Source: Kiritimatiellia bacterium
Lineage (GTDB): Bacteria > Verrucomicrobiota > Kiritimatiellia > RFP12 > UBA3636
Assembly (NCBI GenBank): GCA_017413145.1
Contig: JAFPUX010000382.1
Span: forward strand, 1 to 9,076
Direction: 5' to 3'
DNA: 9,076 bases
Shown here: in pieces, positions 1 through 5,830 of the stretch
Position numbering within the stretch: position 1 is the first letter of the stretch
Layout: each line of letters starts with the position of its first letter
The notes under the pieces: generated by a model
Database searches by the model: none
What the model saw: the letters and a program-made list of their open reading frames with translations, nothing else
Told to the model about the DNA's origin: nothing
Made by a program: the position numbers and the translations under genes

Positions 1-1
1 C

Positions 2-529
2 TACCTCTGCGAGCAGCGGGGCCTGACGGAGGCCGCCGCCTACTGGAACTCCGTCGTCGAGATGAACGAGCACCAGGAGACGCGCTTCGTCGCCGAGATG
101 GTCCACGCGATGTTCAACACCGTCGCGGGGAAGCGGATCGCGATCCTCGGCTACGCGTTCAAGGCGGACACGTCCGACACGCGCGAAACGCCCGCGAAGG
201 TCGTCGCCGACCTGCTCGCGGAGGAGCACGCGCAGCTCGTCGTGTGCGACCCCTACGCGCTACCGAACGCGCGCAAGGAGCTCGCGCGCCACGGCGGCCT
301 CGTCGCGTTCGAGGAGGATCCCTACAAGGCGGTCGAAGGCGCGGACGCCGTCGCGGTCCTCACGGACTGGCGGCAGTTTCCGGCGCTCGACTGGGCGAAG
401 ATATTCGCTCTCATGCGCAAGCCTGCGTTCGTCTTCGACGGCCGCAACTGCCTCGACCGCAAGGCGCTCTTCGACCTCGGCTTCCACGTGCGCGCCGTCG
501 GCAAGGCGCCGCTCTCGCACTTCGCCTGA
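2..529 (+). CDS. ugd: UDP-glucose 6-dehydrogenase, C-terminal part (5' end outside window)
   Basis: Oxidises UDP-glucose to UDP-glucuronate with two NAD+, supplying precursors for capsule, exopolysaccharide or LPS in the cytoplasm. The reading frame is open from base 2, so the gene starts upstream; an internal ATG at 62 is not the start. The visible 175 codons cover the end of the central helical dimerisation domain (VVEMNEHQ) and the whole C-terminal UDP-sugar-binding domain: GKRIAILGYAFKADTSDTRE (the family's G-x-A-F-K-x-x-T-x-D-x-R-E signature), a CDPYA strand, and PAFVFDGRN near the end. The N-terminal NAD-binding fold and catalytic Cys lie outside the window. The spacing and wording of these motifs resemble the animal/plant-type UGDH (FNTV, DPYKA, KPAFVFDGRN) more than the short enterobacterial type; this is judged by eye. 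The identification is secure at family level; a related nucleotide-sugar dehydrogenase is the only real alternative. Confidence 0.92.
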   Translation, partial: YLCEQRGLTEAAAYWNSVVEMNEHQETRFVAEMVHAMFNTVAGKRIAILGYAFKADTSDTRETPAKVVADLLAEEHAQLVVCDPYALPNARKELARHGGLVAFEEDPYKAVEGADAVAVLTDWRQFPALDWAKIFALMRKPAFVFDGRNCLDRKALFDLGFHVRAVGKAPLSHFA

Positions 530-565
530 GACCGCCGGCGCGGGGTGGCGCGGGACGGGGCGTTG

Positions 566-574
566 TGGTAGAAT
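566..574 (+). promoter_or_regulatory. Candidate extended -10 promoter element upstream of the transporter gene
   Basis: TGGTAGAAT fits an extended -10 (TGn plus TAGAAT). No -35 hexamer is visible 17 bp upstream, where the sequence is GC-rich. A second similar box, TGGTAGCAT, lies at 639-647. Either could drive the solute-binding/permease gene at 732. Position and motif are seen; promoter activity is inferred. Confidence 0.35.
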
Positions 575-650
575 CTTCCGCGATGCGAGGATTTACCCCT
601 TTTTGGCCCGACCGTCCCTCCCCGCCGCGGGCGCGGAGTGGTAGCATTGG

Positions 651-669
651 CTTCGTCTTCGGGGCGAAG
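651..669 (+). other. Small hairpin in the leader of the transporter gene
   Basis: CTTCG at 651-655 pairs with CGAAG at 665-669, and G-T/C-G pairing may extend the stem around a TTCG-containing loop. It has no T-run after it, so it is not a standard intrinsic terminator. It could be a leader structure, or mean nothing. The rest of the 202-nt gap between 529 and 732 is GC-rich with no convincing gene. Confidence 0.3.
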
Positions 670-731
670 TCCGGCGACCGGAATCGCGCATGCCGGCCGG
701 ACGCCCGCCCCAACCGATGGAACCCTTTCCG

Positions 732-3350
732 ATGAACGCCACGCCCCGTCTCCCCCGTCTCCTGCCGGCGATCGCCTCCCTGTTCGCGTCCGCCGCGTTC
801 GCGGCCGCGCAGGACGGCCCGCCCGTCGTCCGCTCGTGGGGCGTCCCGAGCGGCGAGCCGCAGGGCGTCGAGGGCGAATGCTCCGTCCGCGTCGCGGAGG
901 CGTTCCGCGAGATGCACCCGGAGGCGAAGCTCGAACCGTCCGGCGGGCTCGTCCTGCCCGGCGGCCGCGCGATGGACACCACCCCGCTCATGCAGATCGC
1001 GGGCGACGTCGCGCCGGACGCGATGTATGTGAACTTCCGCCAGTCCGACACCTACGTCCGCAACCGCTTCCTGATGCCGCTCGACGCCTGGCTCGAGCGG
1101 GAGGACGGCCTCTCGCCGGAGGCCACTCGCGAGGCGCACAAGCTCCCCAATCCGGAGTACCTCGACCTGCTCCGGACCGGCCCGCGCTTCGAGGAGGAGC
1201 TGCGCGACCGCCTCCCGCCCGTGCTGTGGGACGTCATCCGCCGCGAATGCCCGTGGGGCGAGGACTGCCCCTACCTGCGCGAGTGGGGCCGCGAGCCGTG
1301 CGCGGAGCACTTCCACACCTTCGCCGTCCCGCACAAGCAGCTCGTGATGGCGCTCTTCTACCGGCGCGACGTCTTCTCGGAGGCGGGGCTGCCGGACCGC
1401 GTGCCGGAGACGGCGGACGAGCTCCTCGACTGGGCGCGCCGCGTCACGAACCCGGCGGACAAGACCTGGGGCCTCTCGCTCCCGACCGGCGAGACGGGCT
1501 GGAGCACGCTCTCGTTCCTCTACTCGTGGGGCGGCCGCGCCGTGAAGCGCGACGCGGACGGCGCCTGGCGCTGCGCGTTCGACTCGCCCGAGGCGGCGGA
1601 CGCCTACGCGTTCGTCTGCCGCCTCTACCTGGAGCCCTTCACCAACGCCTGCGGCGCGCTCCCGACGTGCGTCGACACGGGCGAGGCCTTCACGCCCGGC
1701 CAGCGCTCCGCGATGTGGTTCTCCTACCTCGACCAGGACACCTTCCAGCAGATCGACCCGAACCTGATCGGCTTCGGCCCGGTGCCCCGCGGCCCGTCCG
1801 GCCGCCGCGGCAGCGAGTACAACTGCGGCATGCTCGGCGTCTACGCCGGCAGCGGCGACCGCGACCCGCGCGTGCCGGAGCTCGCGTGGGAGTGGGCGTG
1901 GTTCATGGGCGGGCGCGAGGCGCGCAAGATCCGGACGCGCACCTACGTCGAGAACGGCCTCGGCCGCTTCGTCCCGCCCTCCGCGCTGCGCGAGGCGGGC
2001 TTCGACCCGGAGGCCTTCGCCTGCCCCGAGGGCTGGGACGAGGCCGCCGCCGTCGCGCGCGAGAACGGCGTCCCCGAGCCCTACGGCCGCAACTGCCAGC
2101 TCGTCTACACCTACATGTCCCGCGCCATCGACCAGGCGCGCAACGACGGCGCCGTGCGCGACGCCATCCGCCGCGGCGACCTCCCCACCGCGCGCGCGCG
2201 CATCGGCGCGATCCTGCGCGAGCGCGTCGCGCTCGCCGACGAGAAGATGATCGGGCGCGTCCCGCCGGAGAAGATGCGCTTCCGCCGCCGCGTCGCGGCG
2301 GTCGTCGTCGTCGGCATGGCGCTCGCGTTCTTCTTCGTCTTCCGCCGCGTGATGCGCACCTTCGCCGCCGCTGTCCCGCGCGACCCGGCGGGCGGCTCGC
2401 GCCGCAACGAGTCCGGGCGCGGCGCCGCCTACCTGCTGCTCCTCCCGGCGCTGCTCTCGCTCGCGGTCTGGTCCTACTGGCCGCTCGCGCGCGGCACGGC
2501 GATGGCGTTCCAGGACTACAACGTCCGCGGCTTCTCGCAGTGGGTCGGGCTCGACAACTTCGCGAACGTCCTCTTCAGCGGCGAGTTCTGGCACGCGATG
2601 CTCGTCTCCGCGGAATACGCCGCGCTCTACCTCGGGCTCGGGTTCGTCGCGCCGATCGTCCTCGCGCTGCTCCTTTCCGAGGTGCCGCGCGGCAAGATCC
2701 TCTACCGCACGATCTACTACCTCCCCGCCGTGCTCTCGGGCGTCGTCGTGATCTTCCTCTGGAAGGGCTTCTACGGCCCCTACGGCGCCCTCAACCAGAT
2801 GATCAACGGCTGCGTCCACGCCGTGAACTACGTGTTCGGCACCTCCTATCCGGACCTCGCGAAGGCCTGGCTCTCCGAGCCGAAGGCGGCGCTTCTGCTG
2901 TGCCTCCTGCCGACGATCTGGGCCGGCATGGGGCCGGGCTGCCTCGTGTACCTCGCGGCCCTCAAGACCGTCCCGGACGACCTCTACGAGGCGGCCGAGC
3001 TCGAGGGCTCGGGCCTCTTCGGCAAGATCCGCCACGTGGCGCTGCCGGGCATCCGGTCGCTGATCCTGATCAACTTCGTCGGCGCCGCGATCGGCGCGAT
3101 GAAGAGCGGCGGCGAGTTCGTGCTCGCGATGACGGGCGGCGGCCCCTACACGCCGTACGGCGCGACGGAGGTCGTCGGGCTCCACATCTTCTGGGAGGCG
3201 TTCGGCTACCTGCGCTTCGGGCCCGCAACCGCGATGGCCTGGGTGCTCGGCTCCATGCTGATCGGCTTCACCGTCCTGCAGCTCCAGCGCCTGAGCCGGA
3301 TGGAGTTCAAGGCCGGCGCCGGCGCCGCCGGCACGCCCGCGAAGAACTAG
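732..3350 (+). CDS. Fused ABC transporter: extracellular solute-binding protein plus MalF-like permease
   Basis: A predicted carbohydrate-type ABC importer component that joins substrate capture and membrane transport in one 872-residue chain. Residues 1 to about 26 form a Sec signal peptide (basic start, Ala-rich core, AFA/AAA cleavage region, no lipobox Cys). A family-1 solute-binding domain follows to about 515, with GDVAPDAMYV (91-100), MPLDAWLE and the FYRRDVFSEAGLP segment near 207. A membrane helix at about 520-540 anchors it, then a cytoplasmic linker, then a MalF-type permease from about 564. The permease has several helices and the ATPase-docking EAA loop at about 752-774 (EAAELEG...LPG). 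This topology is self-consistent: the signal peptide exports the binding domain and the anchor returns the chain to the cytoplasm. Start 732 is chosen because the signal peptide begins cleanly there; in-frame ATGs at 717 and 690 are possible. No clear ribosome binding site precedes any of them. No second permease or ATPase gene follows. Substrate is unknown; a sugar or oligosaccharide is inferred from family. Confidence 0.88.
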   Translation: MNATPRLPRLLPAIASLFASAAFAAAQDGPPVVRSWGVPSGEPQGVEGECSVRVAEAFREMHPEAKLEPSGGLVLPGGRAMDTTPLMQIAGDVAPDAMYVNFRQSDTYVRNRFLMPLDAWLEREDGLSPEATREAHKLPNPEYLDLLRTGPRFEEELRDRLPPVLWDVIRRECPWGEDCPYLREWGREPCAEHFHTFAVPHKQLVMALFYRRDVFSEAGLPDRVPETADELLDWARRVTNPADKTWGLSLPTGETGWSTLSFLYSWGGRAVKRDADGAWRCAFDSPEAADAYAFVCRLYLEPFTNACGALPTCVDTGEAFTPGQRSAMWFSYLDQDTFQQIDPNLIGFGPVPRGPSGRRGSEYNCGMLGVYAGSGDRDPRVPELAWEWAWFMGGREARKIRTRTYVENGLGRFVPPSALREAGFDPEAFACPEGWDEAAAVARENGVPEPYGRNCQLVYTYMSRAIDQARNDGAVRDAIRRGDLPTARARIGAILRERVALADEKMIGRVPPEKMRFRRRVAAVVVVGMALAFFFVFRRVMRTFAAAVPRDPAGGSRRNESGRGAAYLLLLPALLSLAVWSYWPLARGTAMAFQDYNVRGFSQWVGLDNFANVLFSGEFWHAMLVSAEYAALYLGLGFVAPIVLALLLSEVPRGKILYRTIYYLPAVLSGVVVIFLWKGFYGPYGALNQMINGCVHAVNYVFGTSYPDLAKAWLSEPKAALLLCLLPTIWAGMGPGCLVYLAALKTVPDDLYEAAELEGSGLFGKIRHVALPGIRSLILINFVGAAIGAMKSGGEFVLAMTGGGPYTPYGATEVVGLHIFWEAFGYLRFGPATAMAWVLGSMLIGFTVLQLQRLSRMEFKAGAGAAGTPAKN

Positions 3351-3390
3351 CGCGCCGCGTCCGACCGTCTCCGCCCCGGCGCGAAGCTAG
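3347..3390. terminator. Inverted repeat between convergent genes, candidate bidirectional terminator
   Basis: CTAGCGCGCCG at 3347-3357 is mirrored by CGGCGCG at 3377-3383 and CTAG at 3387-3390, giving an 11-bp stem with a 3-nt bulge and a 19-nt loop. It exactly fills the gap between the stop of the transporter gene (3350) and the stop of the opposing ATPase gene (3393-3395). There is no T-tract on either side, so termination is inferred from position and pairing only. Confidence 0.4.
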
Positions 3391-3392
3391 GA

Positions 3393-4673
3393 TCAGGGAC
3401 AGAGAGCGGAGAGGGGACAGACGTAGACGCCATCGGCCGGACGACGGTAGGCATAGTCGCCGACGGCCGTAAGGACCATACGGAACGCCGGCGCCTTCAT
3501 TGCGTCGGTGTCGATCTTGCCTGAGAAGGCCAGGAGGGTTTCCACGCCTTCGGCAACGAGTCGGTCGCCGCCGAGCTTGACCTCGACGAGACCGTAGGCG
3601 CCATTGCGGAGATGGATGACGGCGTCGCATTCGAGCCCGGAGGCGTCACGGTAGTGGGCGACGCTCCCGGACAGGGCTTCTGCGTAGACGCGAAGGTCGC
3701 GGACGGCCAGCGTTTCGAAGAAAAAGCCGAACGTCGTCAGGTCGGACATCAGGCCGCCCGGGCCGAGACCGAGGGACGCCGCAGCGATGGACGGGTCGAC
3801 GAAGCAGCGCGTGCCGCTCGTGCGGATAGGGGTCCGGCACCGAAGGTTCGGACACCAGGCCGGCACGTCTTCCACGACGAAGAGCTTTTCGAGGGCGCCG
3901 CGGTAGGAGGCGACGGTGTCCTCGTCCGGGGCGTCGATCCCGCCGCCCGCCATATCAAGCTTGATGGCCTTGAGGTTCGCCTGAGAGCCCTGGAGCCGCG
4001 CGTAGGAGCGCAGAAGGCGTCGGGCGCGCGCGGGGTCGCGCCTCACATCGTCCACGCGCGAGATGTCCTCGTCCGCGACCGAGTCCACGTAGTCGAAGGC
4101 GAGGTCGAGGGCGACGTCGCCCTTCCGAAGGACCGCCTGGGGCCATCCGCCCCGGCAGGCGAGGAACGCGATCTCCTCCAGTTCGCGCCCCATGGCGCGG
4201 GCGCTATCCGGGGCCGTTCCCGAAAACAGTTCGGCGAGGGAGATCGTTCCGCTCGACTCACCGCTTTCCCAGAGCGTCATCGGGCGCATGGTGAGACGGG
4301 CGATCCGCCCCGTCCCGCTATGGGTCTTCTCCTCGGTCTTCGGGGGAACCACGCTGCCGGTCAGGATGAACTGCCCCGGACCGTCGGCGTGGTCCACCGC
4401 GTGGCGGATCGCGTCCCAAAACACGGGTGCGACCTGCCATTCGTCGATGAGCCTTGGCTTCGCACCCTCCAGAAGCGATGTGACGTCGATCGACGCCATC
4501 TCCAGATTCTCCTTGCGCTTCTTCGGGTCGCCCATGTACAGAACGCTCTTGGCGACCTGTTCGCAGGTCGTTGTCTTGCCGCACCATTTGGCCCCTTGGA
4601 CGAGAACGGCGCCTAGCCCTTGGAGCTTTCGGGCGAGTAAACTGTCCGCCACTCTCTTCGCGTACCGTTTCAT
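3393..4673 (-). CDS. AAA_14/DUF4143 family ATPase
   Basis: A 426-residue P-loop ATPase of the AAA_14 plus DUF4143 architecture, a widespread bacterial and archaeal family of unsettled cellular role. The N-terminal ATPase domain shows Walker A GAKWCGKTT (27-35), Walker B RLIDEWQ with D77 E78, and a sensor-like FILTGS (102-107). A helical, winged-helix-like segment follows at about 210-270. The C-terminal DUF4143 region carries LECD (347-350) and GLVEVK (361-366), matching the E-x-D...E-x-K pattern of PD-(D/E)XK nuclease folds. The length is usual for the family, and the C-terminal segment YAYRRPADGVYVCP is also typical. The start MKRYAKRVAD is the usual N-terminus. It sits only 8 nt after the -10 box of a strong promoter, so the mRNA is probably leaderless; there is no Shine-Dalgarno site. 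The gene opposes both neighbours and its upstream region holds a 23-bp repeat array. It may have moved here as a separate unit. Function is not known; a nuclease, regulator or mobile-element role is only a guess. Confidence 0.9.
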   Translation of the reverse strand: MKRYAKRVADSLLARKLQGLGAVLVQGAKWCGKTTTCEQVAKSVLYMGDPKKRKENLEMASIDVTSLLEGAKPRLIDEWQVAPVFWDAIRHAVDHADGPGQFILTGSVVPPKTEEKTHSGTGRIARLTMRPMTLWESGESSGTISLAELFSGTAPDSARAMGRELEEIAFLACRGGWPQAVLRKGDVALDLAFDYVDSVADEDISRVDDVRRDPARARRLLRSYARLQGSQANLKAIKLDMAGGGIDAPDEDTVASYRGALEKLFVVEDVPAWCPNLRCRTPIRTSGTRCFVDPSIAAASLGLGPGGLMSDLTTFGFFFETLAVRDLRVYAEALSGSVAHYRDASGLECDAVIHLRNGAYGLVEVKLGGDRLVAEGVETLLAFSGKIDTDAMKAPAFRMVLTAVGDYAYRRPADGVYVCPLSALCP

Positions 4674-4681
4674 GGTGGCGA

Positions 4682-4710
4682 ATTCTATGAGAAATCTAAG
4701 GAAAAGTCAA
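4682..4710 (-). promoter_or_regulatory. Sigma70-type promoter of the DUF4143 ATPase gene
   Basis: Read on the minus strand, TTGACT (4710-4705) is followed after exactly 17 bp by TAGAAT (4687-4682). Both hexamers match the sigma70 consensus at five of six positions with ideal spacing. Only 8 nt (4681-4674) separate the -10 box from the ATG at 4673, so transcription should start at or within one or two bases of the start codon. Confidence 0.75.
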
Positions 4711-4716
4711 GTTGTT

Positions 4717-4799
4717 CGGGAGTTTGTTGAAATTTCATCCGGGAGTTTGTTGAATAATCGTTCGGGAGTTTGTTGAATAAACACTCGGGAGTTTGTTGG
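4717..4799. repeat. Array of four 23-bp direct repeats (iteron-like)
   Basis: The core CGGGAGTTTGTTG is identical at 4717-4729, 4740-4752, 4763-4775 and 4786-4798, always 23 bp apart. The next base is A in the first three copies and G in the fourth. The remaining 9 bp of each unit vary, with copies two and three sharing ATAA at the start. Seen from the ATPase gene the array begins 6 bp upstream of the -35 box and runs outward, a usual position for activator or cooperative regulator sites. The strict period with a conserved core and free linker suggests selection for protein binding on a fixed face and spacing of the helix. It is too short in repeat and spacer to be CRISPR. Confidence 0.9.
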
Positions 4800-4836
4800 T
4801 TTTCGGGACCGAGCGATGCGAGCTACGACCACCGCC

Positions 4837-4865
4837 GCCCCGGCGCGGGGCGAGCGAGGGGCTCG
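4837..4865. other. GC-rich tandem hairpins
   Basis: GCCCCG (4837-4842) pairs with CGGGGC (4846-4851) across a 3-nt loop. Immediately after, CGAGC (4851-4855) pairs with GCTCG (4861-4865) across GAGGG. The two structures share base 4851 and could compete. They lie between the repeat array and the operon promoters. They may insulate the two divergent transcription units; no T-tract is present. Confidence 0.4.
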
Positions 4866-4883
4866 GGGAGGGCACGGAACGGA

Positions 4884-4892
4884 TGGTACAAT
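4884..4892 (+). promoter_or_regulatory. Possible upstream extended -10 promoter of the NAD operon
   Basis: TGGTACAAT fits an extended -10 element. No -35 match is visible at the right distance. It resembles TGGTAGAAT at 566 and TGGTAGCAT at 639. It would give a second start about 35 nt upstream of the stronger promoter. Confidence 0.35.
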
Positions 4893-4899
4893 TTCTTGC

Positions 4900-4928
4900 T
4901 TGACCTGATAATTCATTTTTGATAGTAT
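4900..4928 (+). promoter_or_regulatory. Main promoter of the NAD-salvage operon
   Basis: TTGACC (4900-4905), a 17-bp spacer and TAGTAT (4923-4928) form a good sigma70-type promoter. The TG at 4920-4921 adds an extended -10 (TGaTAGTAT). Transcription should begin near 4935, leaving a leader of about 40 nt before the ATG at 4977. Confidence 0.7.
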
Positions 4929-4963
4929 CAGTACGCGTTGAACACAAACCGCCCCGAAACACG

Positions 4964-4969
4964 AAAGGA
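4964..4969 (+). promoter_or_regulatory. Ribosome binding site deciding the start of the first operon gene
   Basis: AAAGGA lies 7 nt before the ATG at 4977. It supports this start over an in-frame TTG at 4938, which would add 13 residues not expected for the family. Confidence 0.75.
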
Positions 4970-4976
4970 CAGCCCA

Positions 4977-5795
4977 ATGATCGGTGCCATCGTAGGCGAC
5001 ATCGCCGGTTCCCTCTACGAGTTCCACAACGTCAAGACGAAGGACTTTCCGCTCTTCGCGCCGCGCCACGGGCACGAGCCGCGGCCGACGGACGACAGCG
5101 TGATGACGCTCGCCGTCGCGCGGGCGCTGCTCGACGCCGCGGACGATCCCGCCGCGCTGCCCGGCGCCGCCGTGCGCCGGATGCAGGAGTTCGGCCGCCG
5201 CTATCCCCACGCCGGATACGGCGGGGCGTTCCGGCACTGGCTCGTGGACGAGAACCCGCGCCCCTACAACAGCTGGGGCAACGGCGCCGCGATGCGCGTG
5301 AGCGCCTGCGGCTGGGCCGGGTGCACGCTCGAGGAGGCGCTCGCCTTCTCCGACGCCGTGACGGGCGTCACGCACAACCACCCCGAGGGGCTCAAGGGCG
5401 CCCGCGCCGTCACGGCCGCGATTTTCCTGCTCCGTACCGGAACGCCGGTCGAACAGGTGCGCGAGCACATTGTCGGAACCTACTACCCGCTCGACTTCAC
5501 GCTCGATGAAATCCGTCCCGACTATGCCTTTGACGTCTCCTGCCAGGGATCGGTCCCGCAGGCGCTCGAGGCGTTCTTCGAGGCGAAGGACTTCGAGGAC
5601 GCCATCCGCAACGCAATCTCCATCGGCGGCGACAGCGACACCATCGGCGCGATTACCGGAGCGGTCGCCGAGGCGTGCTGGGGCATCCCGGACGCTTTTC
5701 GCGCCGAGGCCCGTGCGCGCCTCTACCCGTTCCAGCGGGAGGTCCTTGCCGACTTCGAGGCCCGCTTCGTCGCGCCCTCCCCCGTTCGCCGTTGA
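4977..5795 (+). CDS. ADP-ribosylglycohydrolase family protein A
   Basis: A 272-residue member of the DraG/ARH-type ADP-ribosylglycohydrolase fold, an all-helical dinuclear Mg2+ enzyme that removes ADP-ribose from proteins or small molecules in the cytoplasm. The protein opens with MIGAIVGDIAGSLYE, the normal N-terminus. Metal and substrate motifs are all present: GD (7-8), TDDS (38-41), GNGAAMR (101-107), THNHPEG (132-138) and GGDSDTIGAITGA (217-229). Nothing is truncated, so activity is expected. It is the first gene of the operon, 35 nt before pnuC. It belongs to a different subgroup from protein B at 7619: it has TDDSVM and THNHPEG where B has TDDGSM and THRS. The target is not known. Linkage to ribosylnicotinamide uptake suggests the released ADP-ribose, or the NAD turnover that makes it, matters to NAD balance. 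Confidence 0.9.
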   Translation: MIGAIVGDIAGSLYEFHNVKTKDFPLFAPRHGHEPRPTDDSVMTLAVARALLDAADDPAALPGAAVRRMQEFGRRYPHAGYGGAFRHWLVDENPRPYNSWGNGAAMRVSACGWAGCTLEEALAFSDAVTGVTHNHPEGLKGARAVTAAIFLLRTGTPVEQVREHIVGTYYPLDFTLDEIRPDYAFDVSCQGSVPQALEAFFEAKDFEDAIRNAISIGGDSDTIGAITGAVAEACWGIPDAFRAEARARLYPFQREVLADFEARFVAPSPVRR

Positions 5796-5830
5796 ACCGA
5801 TCCAAGCCCACAAGGCACCGAAAGAGAGCC

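Larger units (their letters stand above)
4674..4976. other. Divergent intergenic regulatory region (303 nt)
   Basis: This gene-free stretch separates the minus-strand ATPase from the plus-strand NAD-salvage operon. It contains, in order, the ATPase promoter (4682-4710), a four-unit 23-bp repeat array (4717-4799), a GC-rich palindromic block (4837-4865), a possible extended -10 box (4884-4892), a near-consensus promoter for the operon (4900-4928) and its ribosome binding site (4964-4969). Base composition switches sharply: 4674-4800 and 4889-4930 are AT-rich for this genome, and 4801-4886 is very GC-rich. No convincing small gene is visible. Confidence 0.85.

Noticed and set aside
411..3185. 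A 924-codon open frame on the minus strand opposite the transporter gene
   Set aside because: Its product is an Arg/Ala/Glu/Val-rich sequence with no domain, and it mirrors the codon bias of the real gene; long antisense frames are expected in DNA this GC-rich.
638..3472. A 944-codon plus-strand frame overlapping the transporter gene
   Set aside because: The translation is Arg/Pro/Ala-rich and lacks any recognisable fold, whereas the overlapping frame encodes clear binding-protein and permease motifs.
3612..4616. A 334-codon plus-strand frame opposite the DUF4143 gene
   Set aside because: The translation shows no domain, and the minus-strand frame has Walker and DUF4143 motifs.
4717..4799. 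CRISPR array
   Set aside because: The repeat core is 13-14 bp and the spacing 9 bp, far below CRISPR dimensions, and no cas gene is present.
4938..4976. TTG at 4938 as the start of ADP-ribosylglycohydrolase A
   Set aside because: It would begin about 3 nt after the predicted transcript start and add 13 atypical residues; ATG 4977 has a good AAAGGA site and the family's normal N-terminus.
4900..4976. NAD riboswitch in the operon leader
   Set aside because: The expected leader is only about 40 nt and shows no paired elements resembling known NAD-binding RNAs.
4707..5813. A 368-codon minus-strand frame through ADP-ribosylglycohydrolase A and the repeat array
   Set aside because: It has no family motifs and lies opposite a gene with complete catalytic signatures, a promoter and a ribosome binding site.
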